This document shows, one piece after another, positions 51,100 to 60,248 of a stretch of DNA of 64,000 nucleotides. Location of the stretch: assembly GCF_020907985.1 (NCBI RefSeq), contig NZ_JAJJPA010000002.1, positions 186,001 to 250,000 of the forward strand. Direction: 5' to 3'. Under the pieces are notes generated by a model. It had not been told where the DNA came from. It saw only the letters and a program-made list of their open reading frames with translations, and did not search any database. Position 1 is the first letter of the stretch; the number at the start of each line of letters is the position of its first letter. The translations under genes were made by a program, and so were the position numbers. The stretch is from Kitasatospora humi. Its GTDB lineage: Bacteria > Actinomycetota > Actinomycetes > Streptomycetales > Streptomycetaceae.

Positions 51100-51450
51100 C
51101 GGCACGGGCCAGGTCGTCGTGACGGATGGGGAGCCGGGCCGCATGCGGGGCCTCCGGCAGCGCGAGAACGTGCGGGTATGGCGGCACGACATCACGTGTG
51201 ACCCGCTGCCGGAGGGGGAGTTCGATCTGGTGCATGTCCGTCTGGTGCTGCTGCACCTGCCGCAGTGCGAGTAGGTGTTCGCGCGCGTGGTGCGGGTGCC
51301 GCGGCCGGGCGGATGGCTGCTGGTGGAGGACTTCGACTGCGGGTACGTGCCGGTGCCGGCCGCCCCGGGAGAGAGGGAGGCCGCGCTCTTCGAGCGGGTG
51401 CACGCAGCGTTCCTCGATCAGCTGCGTGCGGCCGGCGCCGATCCGCCGGC
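51100..51450 (+). pseudogene. SAM-dependent methyltransferase with in-frame stop
   Basis: The plus strand encodes DITCDPLPEGEFDLVHVRLV, LLHLPQCE, a TAG at 51272-51274, and then in the same frame VFARVVRVPRPGGWLLVEDF and FERVHAAFLDQLRAAGADP. These are consecutive motifs of class I methyltransferases. The nonsense codon falls where relatives have an alanine or similar. The N-terminal SAM-binding region and the C-terminus are also missing, so the gene is truncated at both ends. No gene is supported in the rest of 51029-51608. A minus-strand patch near 51500-51590 (AHGNSPQVSFTLVTALMALR) looks like another membrane-protein scrap. Confidence 0.7.
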
Positions 51451-51608
51451 TCGCGGCGGCGCCCACCGTCACCCCGGCCGACCGCAGCGCCCCGCCGACA
51501 GCACCCGCAACGCCATCAGCGCCGTGACCAGGGTGAACGAGACCTGCGGCGAGTTGCCATGGGCGATGCTGCCCACGATCAGCGCGGTCGGGATCTTATG
51601 CTCGCTGG

Positions 51609-52553
51609 ATGGAGACGAGTGGAGTGGTCCGGCAATGTGAAGTGCTGGTTGTCGGAGCGTACTTCGCGGATCTGGTGTTCCACGGTCTGCCCCGGCCGGT
51701 GGTGCCGGGTGGTGAGGTGTTCGCCGAGGGCTTCGCGGTGGTGCCCGGCGGCGCCTACACGATGGCGATGGCGCTGCACCGGCTCGGGCGCGAGGTGCTG
51801 TGGAGCGCGGACTTCGGTACGGACCCCTTCAGCGCCCAAGTGCTGCCCTGCGCCAGGCAGGAGGGGCTGGAGGAGGCTGCCTTTCGACACCACCCCTTCC
51901 CCGTACGGAGTCTGACCGTCGCCCTGTCGTTCGCCAACGACCGGGCGATGGTCAGCTACCAGGACCCGATCGATCCCGAGCCGCTCCTCCCGCTGCTGCG
52001 ACGGCACCGCCCGCGGGTCCTCATGCTTCCCCAACTGCGCTGGGACGACGAGACGGTGGCGCTCGCACGGGCCGCGCGGCAACTCGGCACGCTGATGGTC
52101 ATGGACTGCCACGACACTCCCGCGACCCTCGACGACCCGGCGGTTCGCCGTGTCCTCGCACAAGTCGACGTCTTCACGCCGAACGCCGCCGAAGCCCTGT
52201 GCCTGACCGGTGCCACCGATCTGGACGAGGCGATCACGGAACTCGCCCGCCTGGTGCCGACGTTGGTGGTCAAGCGCGGCGCGGACGGCGCCACGGCCGT
52301 CCAGGCCGAGAAGCGCCACGATGTTGCGGCTGCCCCAGCGGAGACCGTCGACACCACGGGAGCAGGTGACTGCTTCAACTCCGGTCTCGTGCACGGACTT
52401 CTCGAAGGCTGGAGCCTGCCGGCCTGCCTCGCCGCAGCAGTGATCTGCGGAGCCGCGGCGACGACCGGCCCCGGCTCCAGCGCGGCCCTGCACGCCGACG
52501 ACCTCGCACAGCGGCTCAGCCGGTCACCCGCGCCACCCCGGTGTCCACACTGA
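51609..52553 (+). CDS. PfkB-family sugar kinase
   Basis: 314 residues of ribokinase fold. It has the N-terminal glycine motif GGAYTMAMALHRLGREVLWS, PNAAEALCLTGA in the middle and the C-terminal anion-hole/catalytic motif ETVDTTGAGDCFNSGLVHGL. ATG 51609 is used; GTG 51624 is an in-frame alternative with GGAG upstream. The substrate is unknown. It lies 65 bp upstream of a HAD-GT20 fusion gene, so a nucleoside- or sugar-phosphate role in compatible-solute synthesis is possible. Confidence 0.88.
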   Translation: METSGVVRQCEVLVVGAYFADLVFHGLPRPVVPGGEVFAEGFAVVPGGAYTMAMALHRLGREVLWSADFGTDPFSAQVLPCARQEGLEEAAFRHHPFPVRSLTVALSFANDRAMVSYQDPIDPEPLLPLLRRHRPRVLMLPQLRWDDETVALARAARQLGTLMVMDCHDTPATLDDPAVRRVLAQVDVFTPNAAEALCLTGATDLDEAITELARLVPTLVVKRGADGATAVQAEKRHDVAAAPAETVDTTGAGDCFNSGLVHGLLEGWSLPACLAAAVICGAAATTGPGSSAALHADDLAQRLSRSPAPPRCPH

Positions 52554-52618
52554 GCCGGTCCGCCCGATCGTGACGTGAACACTTCACCACGCCGCGTGGG
52601 CGTGTTAGCGTCGCTCGG

Positions 52619-54721
52619 ATGTCGAGGATTCTGGTCACCGATCTGGACGGCACCTTACTCGGCGGCACCCGGGACGACCGGCGCCGACTGCGGGACGCTC
52701 TGGCCCGCCACCCCGAGGTGACGCTGGTCTTCGCCACCGGTCGAGGACTGGCCTCCATCCAAGACGTGCTCCGCGATCCACACGTCCCGCAACCGCGGTG
52801 GATCCTCGCCGACGTCGGCGCCACCGTCCTCGACGGCACCGACTTCACCCCCGTGGACCCGTTGCAGGCACAGCTGCGCGCCGGCTGGCCGGGAGCGGAC
52901 CGGGTACGCGCCGCGTTACGCCGCTTCCCCGCGCTCACCTACCAGCAGGACGTCGTCCAGGACGGCCGCTGCTCCTACTTCCTGGCCCCGGACCAGCTCA
53001 CCGCCGAACTCACCGCAGCCGTGGGAGCCCTCGGCTGCGGCTGGGTCTACTCCGCAGACCGCTACTTCGACGTCCTGCCGCCAGGAGCCTCCAAGGGCAA
53101 CGCCCTTCAGGCCCTGGCCGGGAAACTGGGCTGGGCACCGGAGGACATCCTGGTCGCCGGCGATTCCCTCAACGACCTGTCACTGTTCCAACTCGGCGCC
53201 CACGCAGTGGTCGTCGGCGGCGCCGAGGCCGCCCTGCTCACCGCGGTCGCCGACGACCCGCGCATCCACCGCCCCCGCCACAGCGGCGCGGCCGGCATCC
53301 ACGCGGCACTCCAGGCCCTGGGCTGGGTCTCCCGCCACCCGGAACGCCTCGGCGGCCGGCACTCACTCGTCGTGGCCTACCACCGCCCCCCGATGCACTG
53401 GAACGGCGAAGGCTGGCAGCCGCCCGCCAGCCCCAACGGCATCCTGCCCACCCTGACCAGCGCCTTCACCGACGGCCTGCCAGGCATCTGGGTCACCGCC
53501 CTGGCCGCCGACGACCAGCAGGCCACCCGCCCACGTCCCCCTGGGCTGCCCCTGTCCCCCGTGCCGCTGAGCACCGCCCAGTGGACCGGCTACTTCCACC
53601 GCGCCGGCAAGGAAACGCTGTGGCCGGTACTGATGTCCGAACCCGACCGATCGGTCTTCGACCACCACACCTGGGCCGACTACCGCACGGTGAACGCACG
53701 CTTCGCCGAACACATCAGCGCCGAAGCCGCCCCCGGCGCCACCGTCTGGCTGCACGACTACAACCTGTGGCTCGTCCCCGGCCTGCTGCGCACCGCCCGC
53801 CCGGACCTCAGAACCGGCCTCTTCCACCACACCCCGTTCCCGCCACCGGACCTCTTCGCCACCCTGCCCGTCGCCGCCGAACTGCGCGCCTCCCTCGCGT
53901 GCCTGGACTGGGCGGGATTCCACACCGCCGCCTTCGCCGACCACTTTCGACGCACCCTGGCCGGCGAAGCCGGCCTGCCGCGCACCGCAGTCCACCCGCT
54001 CGGCGTCGACCGGCCCGCCATCGAGGCGCTCGTCCGACGGCGCACACCACCGCTGCGTCGGCCGGCCACCGGCCCCCTGGTGCTCTCGGTCGAACGCCTC
54101 GACTACGCCAAGGCCCCCATCCAGAAGGTCGACGCCATCGCCCGGCTCCTCGCCCGGCGACCCGAGCTGCGCGGCCGGCTGACCTTCCGGCTCGTCTGCC
54201 CGCCGCCCGAGCCCGGCCTCACCGCCTACGACAGCACCCGCCACCTCCTCGAACAGCGCATTGCCGATGTCAACCGCGCCTGGGCGAGCGGCAGTTGGCG
54301 GCCGGTGGACTACCTCCCCCGCAGCCTGTCGTTTCCCGAGGTCGTCGACGAGTACCTGACGGCCGACGTGCTCTGGGTGACTTCGCTGCAGGACGGGATG
54401 AACCTGACGGCAAAGGAGTTCATCGCCGCCCAGGCCGCACTCCCCACGCAGGGCGCCGGCGGACCGGGCGTCCTGGTGCTCTCCCGCCACGCGGGCGCCG
54501 CCGACGAACTCGGGGACGCGGCCCTGCTCACCGACCCCCGTTCACCGGACGACCTCACCTCCGTCCTGGCGCGGGCACTCGCCCTCGCCCCCGGCGAACG
54601 CCGAAGGCGCATGGACCGGCTCTCCCGTCTGCTCGGTCACCAGCGGCCCGCCGACTGGGCAGCCGGGATCGTCCACGCGATCCGGGTCGGCGGCAACGCC
54701 GTCACGCCGTCGACGGCGTGA
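52619..54721 (+). CDS. HAD phosphatase - GT20 glycosyltransferase fusion (GgpPS-like)
   Basis: 700 residues. The first ~235 are a HAD-IIB phosphatase with nucleophile motif LVTDLDGTLLGG (Asp8, Asp10) and motif IV AGDSLNDLSLF. The rest is a GT20 retaining glycosyltransferase related to trehalose-6-phosphate synthase, with VWLHDYNLWLVPGLL, LFHHTPFPPPDLFATLP, SVERLDYAKAPIQKV and TSLQDGMNLTAKEFIAAQ. Phosphatase-first order is that of bifunctional glucosylglycerol-phosphate synthase/phosphatases, so the product may be glucosylglycerol; a trehalose-type product is the alternative. Either is a compatible solute, which would link to the potassium/osmotic genes of the window. Confidence 0.85.
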   Translation: MSRILVTDLDGTLLGGTRDDRRRLRDALARHPEVTLVFATGRGLASIQDVLRDPHVPQPRWILADVGATVLDGTDFTPVDPLQAQLRAGWPGADRVRAALRRFPALTYQQDVVQDGRCSYFLAPDQLTAELTAAVGALGCGWVYSADRYFDVLPPGASKGNALQALAGKLGWAPEDILVAGDSLNDLSLFQLGAHAVVVGGAEAALLTAVADDPRIHRPRHSGAAGIHAALQALGWVSRHPERLGGRHSLVVAYHRPPMHWNGEGWQPPASPNGILPTLTSAFTDGLPGIWVTALAADDQQATRPRPPGLPLSPVPLSTAQWTGYFHRAGKETLWPVLMSEPDRSVFDHHTWADYRTVNARFAEHISAEAAPGATVWLHDYNLWLVPGLLRTARPDLRTGLFHHTPFPPPDLFATLPVAAELRASLACLDWAGFHTAAFADHFRRTLAGEAGLPRTAVHPLGVDRPAIEALVRRRTPPLRRPATGPLVLSVERLDYAKAPIQKVDAIARLLARRPELRGRLTFRLVCPPPEPGLTAYDSTRHLLEQRIADVNRAWASGSWRPVDYLPRSLSFPEVVDEYLTADVLWVTSLQDGMNLTAKEFIAAQAALPTQGAGGPGVLVLSRHAGAADELGDAALLTDPRSPDDLTSVLARALALAPGERRRRMDRLSRLLGHQRPADWAAGIVHAIRVGGNAVTPSTA

Positions 54722-55407
54722 CCGCTCACGCGAGCCGAGCGCGGCCGCACGCCACCGGGCCAGGGACCTTCCCACGTACTACGGCCACAGAAGTACGGCG
54801 GCGTCCGTTGAACGTCGACAGCCCCGCACCGACGACGCGCCCAGTCAGCTGCGGGTCCCTGACCACGCAGGCCGGCGTCCTGGAACGGGCCGTCCCGTGC
54901 GGCGCCATGGGGCCTGCGGTCTACGCCGCGACCGTCCTGATCTGCCCCCACGTACGGCTTCCGGCAGCGGCCTGACCACCGTGTCGCAACGAGGGAACTA
55001 CCGACCAGCAGGTTTGGTCCGTCACCCTGCGGGCACGCCGAGCTCAGCCCGGACGGCACCGGCCGCGACCGCATGCTCCTCTCCTTCCACGCCGACCCCG
55101 CCGGCCTCACCCCCGAACCGGTCAACACCAAGTCAACCGCTCGACGCCGGATAGCAGTCCGAGTACGAAGGTGCGGGCCGCCGAGGTATGCGGCTCGACC
55201 AGCGTCAACCGCCCCACGACGCGGGCTACTTCCAACAGGTCGTGCCGGCTGTCCAACTCGGCTACCGTGCCCGCGTCGCTTGGCGGCGGTACGGACCCGC
55301 TGTACCTGGAGCCGGTCCGCAAGACGGCTGAGCCGGCGTCAGCCCGCGACGAAGTGGCGGACAGACCCGCAGTCGTCGGTCCTGGCCGCCACTGCTAGTT
55401 TTGCCGG
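54722..55407. other. Intergenic with gene fragments
   Basis: Apart from the IS701 remnant (listed separately), a plus-strand patch at 55032-55133 reads HAELSPDGTGRDRMLLSFHA and ADPAGLTPEPVNTK, then stops resembling protein where the insertion-sequence remnant begins. It may be the interrupted end of a lost gene. Nothing supported is seen in 54722-55030. Confidence 0.4.
55128..55262 (-). pseudogene. IS701-type transposase N-terminal remnant
   Basis: The minus strand encodes ELDSRHDLLEVARVVGRLTL and VEPHTSAARTFVLGLLSGVE, matching the beginning of IS701-family transposases (pattern VGRLTLVEPR..ARAFVLGLL). The catalytic DDE part is missing and no terminal inverted repeats were recognised. A dead insertion sequence. 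Confidence 0.6.
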
Positions 55408-56139
55408 ATGCGTGTTCTGGTGATCGGTGGGTCCGGATACGTCGCCGGCCTGGTGAGACCGGTCCTCGCGGCTCAGCACGATGTCCGTGTGCTCGATCCG
55501 CGGCCGTCGGCCGGCGATCACGACCGTGACCACGTGCTGGGTACGGCCACCGATCCCGTCGCGCTGGCCCGGGCCATGCGCGGGGTCGACGCGGTGGTGC
55601 ACGCCGCACTGGGGGCCGTCGATGAGGACGGCTTCGCGCGCGCGGCCCAGGCGTTCGAGGTCAATGTGACCTCGGTGCACTTGACGCTGCTGGCGGCGCA
55701 TCAGGCCGGGGTCCGCCATGTCGTGCACCTCAGCAGCCTGTCCGTCTACCAGGACTGCGCGGAACGCCGGTTGGACGAGTCGGTACCGCCCGACGCGACC
55801 GATCTCTACGGGCTGACCAAGCGGCTCGCGGAGCAGGTGTGCGAGGCCGCGGTCGCGCAGTGGGGCATGTCGGTGACCGTGCTGCGCCTGGCCTGGCCGA
55901 CCACGGACGAGGCGTGGCCGGCCTGGGCCCTGCCCGGCGCCGAACCGGTGCTGAACCGCGCGGCGGACGGCACGCTGCTGCCGGCGCTGGCGGCCGGCGA
56001 CCTCTCGCGGGCGGTGCTGGCCGCGCTGGAACACCGGGAAGGCTTCGCCGTCTTCCACGTCACCGGCGACGGCTCGGGTCGGCGCTGGAACCCCGCCAAG
56101 GCGGGCAACGGCCTGGGGTGGCGGGCACTGCGGCGCTGA
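55408..56139 (+). CDS. NAD-dependent epimerase/dehydratase family protein
   Basis: A 243-residue extended-SDR protein. The N-terminal GGSGYVAG is the glycine motif, the catalytic Tyr/Lys pair is YGLTK, and the Ser region is VVHLSSLSVYQ. The C-terminus is shorter than sugar-nucleotide epimerases. The substrate is unknown. It is followed after 57 bp by a membrane GT2 glycosyltransferase, so it may supply or modify a nucleotide sugar. Confidence 0.85.
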   Translation: MRVLVIGGSGYVAGLVRPVLAAQHDVRVLDPRPSAGDHDRDHVLGTATDPVALARAMRGVDAVVHAALGAVDEDGFARAAQAFEVNVTSVHLTLLAAHQAGVRHVVHLSSLSVYQDCAERRLDESVPPDATDLYGLTKRLAEQVCEAAVAQWGMSVTVLRLAWPTTDEAWPAWALPGAEPVLNRAADGTLLPALAAGDLSRAVLAALEHREGFAVFHVTGDGSGRRWNPAKAGNGLGWRALRR

Positions 56140-56196
56140 GGCGCTGAGGATCCATCAGCAGGGTGCTGGTTTTCGACTTCGTGGGGGCGACGAAGC

Positions 56197-57570
56197 ATGT
56201 CCGGGGCAGTGAACACCGGTATCCGTCATGACGCTCCATCGCCCGACGTGACGCCGCCGGTCTTCGCTGACCTCGATGGTCGGCGGTCTCGCCGGGTCCG
56301 CCGTGCGACGATCGTTCTCGGCCCGGTGCTGTTGGCGGTCGTAGTGGTCTGGGTGACCACGGCAGGTTGGCAGGGGCCGCTGGCCGCGTTGGGTGGTGTG
56401 ACGCGGGACGTGCTCGCCGCCGTGCTGGCGTTGAGCCTGCTGCGGCTCGCGGTGGTGTGCTGGGCGGTATGGCGGCGTCCCCGGGTACGGGGCGTCGTGA
56501 GCGGGCCGGACCGGCCCGCGCCGGTCACGCTGATCATCCCCGCCTACAACGAGGAGGCCGGGATCGCCGCGGCCATCCGCGCGGCGTCCGCCTCGATCCA
56601 TCCCGTGGACATCGTGGTGGTCGACGACGGCTCCACCGACCGGACCCGGGAGATCGTCGAGGGGTTCCCCGACGTACTGCTGATCCGCCAGGCCAACCAG
56701 GGCAAGGCGAGGGCCCTCAATGCGGCGCTGGCCGTCGCGCGTACCGAATTGGTCGTGATGGTCGACGCCGACACGGTACTGGCGCCCACCGCTGTCGGCA
56801 CACTGGTCGAACCGTTCGTGGATCCGGGCGTCGCAGCGGTGTCCGGCCACATCAGGATCAGCAACCGCGCCGGTGCGGTGACCCAGTGGCAGCGTCTCGA
56901 CTACGCGGACTTCAACCTCGAGCGCGTCATGTTCGACCGCCTGGGAGGAATGCCCACGGTTCCCGGCGTCATCGGGGCCTTCCGCCGGACCGCGGTGCTC
57001 GCCGCCGGCGGGGTCGGGGAGCGGACGCTCGCCGAGGACACCGATCTGACCATGGCCCTCCACCAGCAGGGCTGGCGCGTCGTCCACCAGCCGACCGCCC
57101 ACGCCTGGACCGAAGTCCCCTTCACCCACCGCGACCTGGCCCGGCAGCGATACCGGTGGTCCTACGGCACCCTCCAGGCGATCTGGCTGCACCTGCGCTC
57201 ACCGCGCACCCGCGGCAACCGCCTGAACCGCATCGGCCTGCCGTACCTGCTGGTGTTCCACATCCTGCTGCCGCTGGCCGGCCCGCTCGCCGATCTCGCC
57301 CTCGTCCTCGCGCTGCTGCACGGCGACGCGGTGACCGTCGGCCTCTGGGGCGCCCGCCTGGCCGTGCTGATGGCCTCCACGCACCTGGCGCTGCGGCTGT
57401 CCGACGAGCCGCCCGCACTGGTGCTGCTCCAACCCGGCCTGCACGCCTTCTACGGAAACCTGACGTTCGCGGTCCTGGTCCGGTCGATCGTGGCCGCCCT
57501 CACCGGCACCCCGGTCCGCTGGAACAGGGTGCAACGGCAGGAGGCCGCCCGCACCCCCGCGACCGGCTGA
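56197..57570 (+). CDS. Membrane GT2 glycosyltransferase (PgaC/hyaluronan-synthase-like)
   Basis: 457 residues. Two N-terminal helices (IVLGPVLLAVVVVWVTT, DVLAAVLALSLLRLAVVCW) precede a GT2 domain with VTLIIPAYNEEAGI, VVVDDGSTDRTREIV, the metal-binding VMVDADTVL, AEDTDLTMAL and the processive-type motif RQRYRW. Two or three C-terminal helices follow. It is probably a processive synthase of an extracellular polysaccharide; product unknown. No export or cyclic-di-GMP domain is seen. Confidence 0.9.
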   Translation: MSGAVNTGIRHDAPSPDVTPPVFADLDGRRSRRVRRATIVLGPVLLAVVVVWVTTAGWQGPLAALGGVTRDVLAAVLALSLLRLAVVCWAVWRRPRVRGVVSGPDRPAPVTLIIPAYNEEAGIAAAIRAASASIHPVDIVVVDDGSTDRTREIVEGFPDVLLIRQANQGKARALNAALAVARTELVVMVDADTVLAPTAVGTLVEPFVDPGVAAVSGHIRISNRAGAVTQWQRLDYADFNLERVMFDRLGGMPTVPGVIGAFRRTAVLAAGGVGERTLAEDTDLTMALHQQGWRVVHQPTAHAWTEVPFTHRDLARQRYRWSYGTLQAIWLHLRSPRTRGNRLNRIGLPYLLVFHILLPLAGPLADLALVLALLHGDAVTVGLWGARLAVLMASTHLALRLSDEPPALVLLQPGLHAFYGNLTFAVLVRSIVAALTGTPVRWNRVQRQEAARTPATG

Positions 57571-57580
57571 CCGGGCGGCC

Positions 57581-58450
57581 TCACCCAGCCGCCGCCCGCA
57601 CCATCTCGAACACGTCGGGGCGCACCCGGCCGGCGCGCACCTGCGAAGCCACGAACTCCTCGCCGATGTCGCCACACTCCAACGCGCTGCCCAGCAGCTC
57701 GAAGAAGAGCAGTTCCTGGTGCGCGTCAGGATGCCGGTGGTGCACCTGCGGCGCAGGTACCGAACCCCCGACCGCGTGCAGCTGGTAGTCCAACGGCAGC
57801 CCGGTACGCCACGGTTGGGTGCGCACGTCGGTGTAGTGCAGCAGTCGCGTGCGATCGGTCAGGGTGTCCAGGTGGTTCCACTCCTCGGGCAGCGGGCCGA
57901 TGCTCCCCGGCGCCTGGTCCGCCAGCCGCAGCCAGTCCAGCAGGTCCAACCGCCCGGCCCGGACCTCCTCGATCGCCGCGTCCCAGCGCCAGTGCCGCAA
58001 CCGCTCACAGTCGAGCAGCATGACCGAGGTGGACCACACCCGCGTCGGCACGCCACGGTGCCAGTCGTCGCGTTCGCGGCACCGGACCGCCGCCCCCGCC
58101 ATGTCCTCCTGGAGCAGGGCCGCCACATCGCCGACGGCGACGATGTCCGGATCGAGCACCAGCGCCCTTCCCCGGTACCCCATGAGCTGCGGCACCAGCA
58201 TCCGCAGCGGACTGACGGTCAGGCCGTTCCACCGGATGAGCTCGCCCGCGTACCGGATCCGCCGCCCGTGGAGCCGGGCCGGCAGCCGCGGTGTCTCCTC
58301 CACCCGCAACACCCGTACGTCGAAGGTGTCGGCCTGCGCGGACCGGAGCTTGAGCGAATGAGCGGCGACCTTCGCCGCCAGCAGCTGATCGTCGTTGGTG
58401 TGGACGAAGACGACCGGCCGCGGCACTGTTCCGGACGCCGGTACGGGCAT
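57581..58450 (-). CDS. GT8-like glycosyltransferase
   Basis: A 289-residue soluble protein. VVFVHTNDDQLLAAKVAAHS at the N-terminus and the DxD-type motif RALVLDPDIVAVGDVAAL are as in GT8-like transferases, with WSTSVMLLDCERLRHW and LLHYTDVRTQPWRTG further on. ATG 58450 has AGGAGG 7 bp upstream; the longer upstream frame is not protein-like. It is convergent with the GT2 gene, 11 bp from its stop. Acceptor unknown. Confidence 0.8.
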   Translation of the reverse strand: MPVPASGTVPRPVVFVHTNDDQLLAAKVAAHSLKLRSAQADTFDVRVLRVEETPRLPARLHGRRIRYAGELIRWNGLTVSPLRMLVPQLMGYRGRALVLDPDIVAVGDVAALLQEDMAGAAVRCRERDDWHRGVPTRVWSTSVMLLDCERLRHWRWDAAIEEVRAGRLDLLDWLRLADQAPGSIGPLPEEWNHLDTLTDRTRLLHYTDVRTQPWRTGLPLDYQLHAVGGSVPAPQVHHRHPDAHQELLFFELLGSALECGDIGEEFVASQVRAGRVRPDVFEMVRAAAG

Positions 58451-58761
58451 GGGCTTGCCTCCTGTTTCCCGAGGCGGTCCGCACCACGGAACTGATCCGC
58501 CAACAGCTGCCGAACCACCGCTCGGCTCTCCTCCTCGAGCGGTGGTCGTCCAGCGTACCCGGGTCGGATTCCGGCCCACCGGACGGATCGGCGGCGCAGC
58601 CCCGGCAGGAGCCCCGCCCTTTGGTTCGTCACGGGGGTAATGGTGGTTGCCTTGGGAGGTGGGGACGTCTGCCTGTCCTGCCGACCACAGCCGCCCGGCC
58701 GGTGAGCCGGGAGGTGCATCGCGGCCGGCTGGAGCGCGACCTGTCACGGCCCCGCGGGTTC
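58451..58761. other. Intergenic, nothing recognised
   Basis: This 311-bp stretch lies between the GlxA-family gene and the GT8-like gene. It should contain the promoter of the latter. No gene, repeat or clear operator was seen. Confidence 0.45.
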
Positions 58762-59667
58762 TCACGCCCGCGCGCGGAGGCGGCGGAGCATGCGGGCGTC
58801 CTGGAAGCCCACGGCCCGGGCCGCGGTCTCGGTGGTGGCGCCGTGGGAGATGAGGTGTTCGGCGCGTTCGAGCCGCAGCTCCTGCTGGTAGCGCAGCGGG
58901 GTGAGTCCGGTGGCCTTGGTGAAGTGGCGGGTGAGGGTGCGTTCACTGATGCCGGCCGAGGAGGCGAGGTCGGCGAGGCTCAGCCGGGTGGTGAAGCGGG
59001 CGTCGATCTGGTCCTGCACCTGGTGGACGGCATCGACGAGGTGGGAGCGGTGGCGGAGCATCGCGCTGGTCTGCTGCTCGTTGCCGTTGCGCCGGGTGTA
59101 GACGACCATCCCACGGGCGATCCGTGAGGCGGCTGCGGGCCCGTGCCGGACGGCGATGAGGTGCAGGGCCAGGTCGATGCCGCTGGCGATGCCGGCCGAG
59201 GTGACCACCCGGTCGTCCACCACGTACAGCACGTCGCGCACCACGGTGGCTTTCGGGTAGTGGCGGGCGAGTTCGTCCTGTGCGTCGTGGTGCGTGGTGC
59301 AGCGGCGGCCGTTCAGCAGCCCGGCACGCCCGAGCGCGGCCGCGCCGGTGCAGATGCTGGCGACCGTCCCGCCGGCCGCGTGGTGGGCGGCCAGTTGCTC
59401 CAGTGTCGCCGGGGACAGCTCGCCGTCGGCCCGCAGCGCCGGCGCGCGCCAGCCCGGGACGACGATGAGGTCCCCGGCCGACAGCCGTGGCCACTCGGTG
59501 GCGGCCCGCAGCGGGAGCCGCTGTGCCGTCGGGACGTCTTCCTGCTCGGCCACGTAGCCGATCTCGTATCCGAGGCCGAGGTCGGCCGCGGTCGAGAACA
59601 CCTGGGCGGGCCCGGCGAGGTCCAGCAGATGCAGCTGCGGGACGAGCAGGAAGACGACCTGGGTCAC
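58762..59667 (-). CDS. GlxA-family AraC-type regulator
   Basis: 301 residues. A DJ-1/PfpI-like N-terminal domain (VVFLLVPQLHLLDLAGPAQV, nucleophile elbow SICTGAAALGRAGLL) is joined to a C-terminal AraC DNA-binding domain (LSLADLASSAGISERTLTRH, FTKATGLTPLRYQQELRLER, AARAVGFQDARMLRRLRARA). Its start codon overlaps the stop of the upstream hydrolase gene by 4 bp (ATGA), so the two form one operon. It probably regulates that hydrolase or a related nicotinamide/isochorismate-type pathway. Confidence 0.93.
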   Translation of the reverse strand: MTQVVFLLVPQLHLLDLAGPAQVFSTAADLGLGYEIGYVAEQEDVPTAQRLPLRAATEWPRLSAGDLIVVPGWRAPALRADGELSPATLEQLAAHHAAGGTVASICTGAAALGRAGLLNGRRCTTHHDAQDELARHYPKATVVRDVLYVVDDRVVTSAGIASGIDLALHLIAVRHGPAAASRIARGMVVYTRRNGNEQQTSAMLRHRSHLVDAVHQVQDQIDARFTTRLSLADLASSAGISERTLTRHFTKATGLTPLRYQQELRLERAEHLISHGATTETAARAVGFQDARMLRRLRARA

Positions 59668-60248
59668 GATCCGGTCAGCTCCTTCACGGTGGCGATCCTG
59701 GCGAAGCGGCCCGAGAGCGCGTACTCGGTGCGGGTGATGATCTCATCGGTGGAGAGGGTGAGCGGGTCGGCGAGGATCTCCGCCAGGCTGCGCCCGGCCG
59801 GGGCGTCCCGGTGTTCGATCGGGTGGGTCGCGGTGGCGTCGGTGACGAAGGTGACGTCGTAGCCCAGGTCGGAGGCGACCCGGGTGGTGGTCTCGCAGCA
59901 CTGCTCGGTGCGGATACCGCTGACGGCCAGTTCGCGGATGCCGCGCTCGGTGAGCAACTGCTGCAGGTTGGTGGTGGTGAACGCGTTGTGCGAGGTCTTG
60001 GTGATGACGGGCTCGCCCTCGGCGGCGGCCAGCCCGTCGATCAGCCGCACATGGCCGAGGGCGGGGTCGAAGACGTTCCCGGAGCCCGCATCGGCGTGCA
60101 GGAACCAGACGACGAGGTCCCCCTCGGCGCGGGCATGGGTGACCAGCTTGTTCACCTGGCCGACGATGGCGGGGTTGGAGACGACCGCCCACTTCTCGAG
60201 CCGGCGGAAGGATTCCTGGACGTCGATGACGAGGAGTGCTCTGTTCAT
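59664..60248 (-). CDS. Isochorismatase-family cysteine hydrolase
   Basis: 194 residues of the isochorismatase-like fold. Catalytic Asp9 lies in ALLVIDVQESF, the lysine in VITKTSHNAF and the cysteine in IRTEQCCETT. The two consecutive cysteines and ATHPIEHRDAP tail resemble a subgroup often paired with GlxA regulators. The substrate is unknown. It is the promoter-proximal gene of the two-gene operon. Confidence 0.9.
   Translation of the reverse strand: MNRALLVIDVQESFRRLEKWAVVSNPAIVGQVNKLVTHARAEGDLVVWFLHADAGSGNVFDPALGHVRLIDGLAAAEGEPVITKTSHNAFTTTNLQQLLTERGIRELAVSGIRTEQCCETTTRVASDLGYDVTFVTDATATHPIEHRDAPAGRSLAEILADPLTLSTDEIITRTEYALSGRFARIATVKELTGS

Noticed and set aside
50051-51472. 473-codon minus-strand frame over the flavodoxin gene
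   Set aside because: No recognisable protein; overlaps a clear flavodoxin and a methyltransferase remnant on the other strand.
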